From the IMG/VR virus record IMGVR_UViG_3300009132_000022, positions 1 through 28,697 of that record: DNA of 28,697 nucleotides. One strand, written 5' to 3'. Both the position numbers and the translations under genes were made by a program. Numbering within the stretch: the stretch's first letter is position 1; each line of letters begins with the position of its first letter. The DNA is from a virus. The notes beneath the pieces are model-generated. The model did not search any database. It was not told where the DNA came from and worked only from the letters and a program-made list of their open reading frames with translations. Positions 26,405 through 28,697 of this stretch are shown here, in pieces.

Positions 26405-28233
26405 TAGTTTACTGGATTAGGATATTTAAGAGAACCTCTTGACGGGGTGTCTATTGGTGCTATAGTTTCATAACCTTCGTTTACTACGTGAGGGTTATCA
26501 CCTACAGAGCGCATAACCGCATCAAAGTCGCCTTGAATCTCTACGTTTTGTTCTTCGCTAAATTCTGCTACCTCTCCGTCTGGAGCGTATATGTATATGT
26601 TTCTCTGGAATGCGTGTCTACAAAAGCAACCGCCTTTCCACTTTAATATGTCGTAATCGTTTTCACCTGTTGGTGCAAACTGTCCGTTTACTCCGTTTTC
26701 ACTCATATCAGAAATATCTTCATAACGATACATAGCACCACCCTTAGATAAATTCATCATAGCCACACAAAAATCTCTGCTCTTATAGTTAGGGTTTTCT
26801 GGTGGTGTCTTAGCGTTTTCTATATAGCTATAACGTACTGCAAATAAATATCCTTTAGGAGAAATTACATCGTAATCGGAATCCATATCGTAGTCTGCAT
26901 ATTTATCTACTCCGTCATAATCAAAAGCTCTGTGCATTTTCTTGAAAGAGTGAAACCACTTATCTTTTTCTGTGTCCTCTACCTCTTCTGTTTTCCACAG
27001 TTGCCAACCTTCTTTCATAGGTGAGCTTTTTTTAGCTAAGTGAAGCAACCAAGCGTCTGCATCTTTTTCAGGTATCTTATTAGGAGCTTCAGAAAAATAT
27101 CTTTTTTCTCTTACCTCCTCTACAACCTCTTCAGAATTTTCTTCTAAGAAAGAAGCAGGAACTAACTTTTTAAATTCGAGAGGTATAGTAATAGAACTAG
27201 CAGCTAGGATAGGTCGTAAACCATCTATAAAAAGTTCTTGCATAGGTTTAACAACAGTACGATAGAATAAATCGTAACCGTCTTTCATTTCGTCTGCATT
27301 GCTTCCAAAGCCTCCACCTTCGTTTCTAACTCCAAACAGCAGGGGTGTCGTTACCCTATGTCCTGAAAGGATTTTTGTTTGTACCTCTTTAGAAAGAAAG
27401 TCGTAAGTCTTGTGAGCTTCAGATAAATTTAACGGTTCTATCTGTGGCGCGCTTTCTGGTTCACTAGAAAAAGTCATTAAAATTTTTCCTGCGTTAGAAG
27501 CTCCACCGAATTTATTATAGATTAAACGCTCTAGTTCTGCTCTCTCCTCTTGTGTTGGAACTCCATCTCGAAAATTAATCATACAAGACGGAAACAAACC
27601 ATTGGTAATATTTGACTTATGGTAAGCCGAAAGGTCTGAATCTACCTGTATGTAATTGGTAGAAGATAGATAGTCAGGCAACCCATAGTAAAAACTAAGT
27701 GGAGAGTAAAGTTTAATATGTAGTAATTGACTAGCTGCTGTTCTGTCTGCTACGTTAAAAGCAGGAATAGGATTAGGTTCTTTATTAGAATACCAGTCAG
27801 TAGAATGGTAAAAAAGCTGTACGTTATCTTCATCGTCTGCTATGCCACATCGAATTGTACACGCTGGAATATGGTGTACCTCAGAAATAGTAGAACGGTC
27901 TTGACTCCATATTACGTTAAGATAGCATTGACCGTAAAGCTTTAAATCAAAAGTAGCTCTACGTAAACAATCACCACTTCCAAAAATTTGCTTTACTTTA
28001 AGCCATTGCTCTATATGTAAGTCTTTATCTGTTGAGTCTAACCCCTCTCCATAAATCATTTCTGCGCAACCCTTCACGACAGCACCATGAATAGAGCTAG
28101 ACGCAAACAACTGCTCTAAATAGTGAGGGTAATGGTTGTCTGCTCCCATCTCAATAAATTTCTTATTGTTGCTTTCAACAAAATGGGGTGTGTTAGTGCT
28201 TTGGTAATTTAATACCGATAAGTTTGTTTTCAT
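26404..28233 (-). CDS. Portal protein with C-terminal extension
   Basis: This 609-aa protein has a portal core at about residues 1-350: KGCAEMIYGEGL (54-65), FDLKLYGQCYLNVIW (95-109), LHIKLYSPLSFYYGLPDYLS (about 171-190), then DFLSKEVQTKILSGHRVTTP, and the stem helix after it. The portal forms the dodecameric ring through which DNA enters and leaves the capsid. Residues about 400-590 form an extra domain with KSRDFCVAMMN and ILKWKGGCFCRHAFQRNIYI. I recall this domain attached to maturation proteases or portal fusions in other Bacteroidota phages. The portal lies far from terminase and capsid genes, which is unusual. Confidence 0.85.
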   Translation of the reverse strand: MKTNLSVLNYQSTNTPHFVESNNKKFIEMGADNHYPHYLEQLFASSSIHGAVVKGCAEMIYGEGLDSTDKDLHIEQWLKVKQIFGSGDCLRRATFDLKLYGQCYLNVIWSQDRSTISEVHHIPACTIRCGIADDEDNVQLFYHSTDWYSNKEPNPIPAFNVADRTAASQLLHIKLYSPLSFYYGLPDYLSSTNYIQVDSDLSAYHKSNITNGLFPSCMINFRDGVPTQEERAELERLIYNKFGGASNAGKILMTFSSEPESAPQIEPLNLSEAHKTYDFLSKEVQTKILSGHRVTTPLLFGVRNEGGGFGSNADEMKDGYDLFYRTVVKPMQELFIDGLRPILAASSITIPLEFKKLVPASFLEENSEEVVEEVREKRYFSEAPNKIPEKDADAWLLHLAKKSSPMKEGWQLWKTEEVEDTEKDKWFHSFKKMHRAFDYDGVDKYADYDMDSDYDVISPKGYLFAVRYSYIENAKTPPENPNYKSRDFCVAMMNLSKGGAMYRYEDISDMSENGVNGQFAPTGENDYDILKWKGGCFCRHAFQRNIYIYAPDGEVAEFSEEQNVEIQGDFDAVMRSVGDNPHVVNEGYETIAPIDTPSRGSLKYPNPVN

Positions 28234-28697
28234 CGTGGTATATAAACGTGGTCTGGTGAATCGTCTCCAGTTGTGTATTCTTTGTATTCGCTTTCACTTA
28301 ATGGCGTGCTGCCTTTTGAAATATACGCTAAAGATTCAGCATAAGTAACCCCACCTCCTGTAAATCTTATTAAATACATACCTTCTGTAAAATCTGTAGC
28401 TTGGTACGTAAAGATAGCACATCTATCGTCGTGAGAGTCTGGGGTTAAATTTACAACAGTTTCTTTTTCTGTTAGTTGATTTATGAATCTTAATGTTATT
28501 TCTCCTGCGTATCTTCGTTTTACAGAAATATTTTTTATAGTAGCTGTTGTAATAGTAGCTCCTACAGAACTAGCTTGTATCATAAAACCATAGGTATCGT
28601 TACCTTCAAAATTAAATGTTTCTTTAGCAGAAGTAGCTACATAGCTGTCACTAAGAGGCGTTACTCCGTCTGAAGTATACCACCTTAAAATTCCATC
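28230..28697 (-). CDS. Modular tail fibre / receptor-binding protein, C-terminal part
   Basis: This is the 3' end of the gene whose 5' part is at 1-1538. The frame runs in from the right edge and stops at TGA 28230, overlapping the portal start by four bases. An in-frame ATG at 28583 (residue 512 of the joined protein) would give a separate 117-aa protein, but the uninterrupted frame across the junction makes it an internal methionine. The last 100 residues contain AGEITLRFINQLTEKE and a closing beta domain (ATDFTEGMYLIRFTGGGVTY), ending DHVYIPR. Confidence 0.8.
   Translation of the reverse strand, partial: DGILRWYTSDGVTPLSDSYVATSAKETFNFEGNDTYGFMIQASSVGATITTATIKNISVKRRYAGEITLRFINQLTEKETVVNLTPDSHDDRCAIFTYQATDFTEGMYLIRFTGGGVTYAESLAYISKGSTPLSESEYKEYTTGDDSPDHVYIPR
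28579..28697. repeat. Direct terminal repeat, right copy
   Basis: This is an exact copy of bases 1-119. Removing one copy gives a circular map of 28,578 bp and restores the 628-aa fibre gene. Confidence 0.95.

Noticed and set aside
28230-28583. Stand-alone 117-aa gene starting at ATG 28583
   Set aside because: The frame stays open upstream through the right edge and continues in frame from the left edge to 1538, so the ATG is internal to the fibre gene.
1-28697. Integrase, attachment sites, tRNA genes, CRISPR arrays or insertion sequences
   Set aside because: No frame has the expected motifs, and no cloverleaf, regular spacer array or transposase-flanking repeat was noticed on either strand.

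Overview
The window is essentially a complete tailed-phage genome. The first 119 bases are repeated exactly as the last 119 bases, and one long reading frame leaves the left edge and continues in frame from the right edge, so the molecule closes into a circle of about 28,578 bp. The host is most likely a member of the Bacteroidota, probably a flavobacterium. The DNA is AT-rich, genes lack Shine-Dalgarno sequences and have A/T-rich leaders, and the two best promoters carry the TAnnTTTG -7 element typical of that phylum. No integrase, tRNA, CRISPR array or DNA polymerase was seen. All genes but one lie on the minus strand, so the map reads from high to low coordinates.

Early region (24302 down to about 21189): a strong TTG-N20-TATATTTG promoter drives two unknown proteins, an SSB-like protein ending in DLPF, small unknown proteins, a small helix-turn-helix protein, a winged-helix replication protein and a downstream partner. 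A hairpin terminator at 21119-21144 closes this block. Middle region (21102 down to 18408): a NinG/Rap-like recombination protein, a sigma-like factor, small proteins including a winged-helix protein, a KKGQSGNPKG-type protein that may be the small terminase, and a small membrane protein. Inside this run sits the only plus-strand gene (18218-18406, 62 aa). Its promoter is a near copy of the early promoter and an inverted repeat lies at its start.

Packaging and tail region (18170 down to 8777): large terminase, tail assembly chaperone with a likely -1 frameshift (G/GT), tail completion and neck-type proteins, two large tail proteins, a 55-aa protein and the tape measure. Next comes a cluster of ten acidic genes (8740-4565), nine of 76-91 codons plus one 243-aa ArdA-like antirestriction protein, interrupted only by the XkdF-type prohead protease. 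Several of these genes share near-identical leaders. Then come the scaffold-like protein, major capsid and tail tube candidates, ending at a terminator (2327-2356). Beyond it are a metallophosphoesterase, a 628-aa modular fibre gene that crosses the window ends, the portal, a connector-like protein, a small fibre-type protein, and a lysis cassette (membrane protein, amidase, membrane protein) ending at a terminator (24402-24428).

The virion genes are in an unusual order: terminase is followed by tail genes, then protease and capsid, and the portal comes last. The most interesting points are the acidic island built around an ArdA with a duplicated C-terminal module, the matched pair of promoters including one on the lone opposite-strand gene, and the frameshift in the chaperone gene. 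Function names rest on motifs and remembered family resemblance, since no database search was possible.
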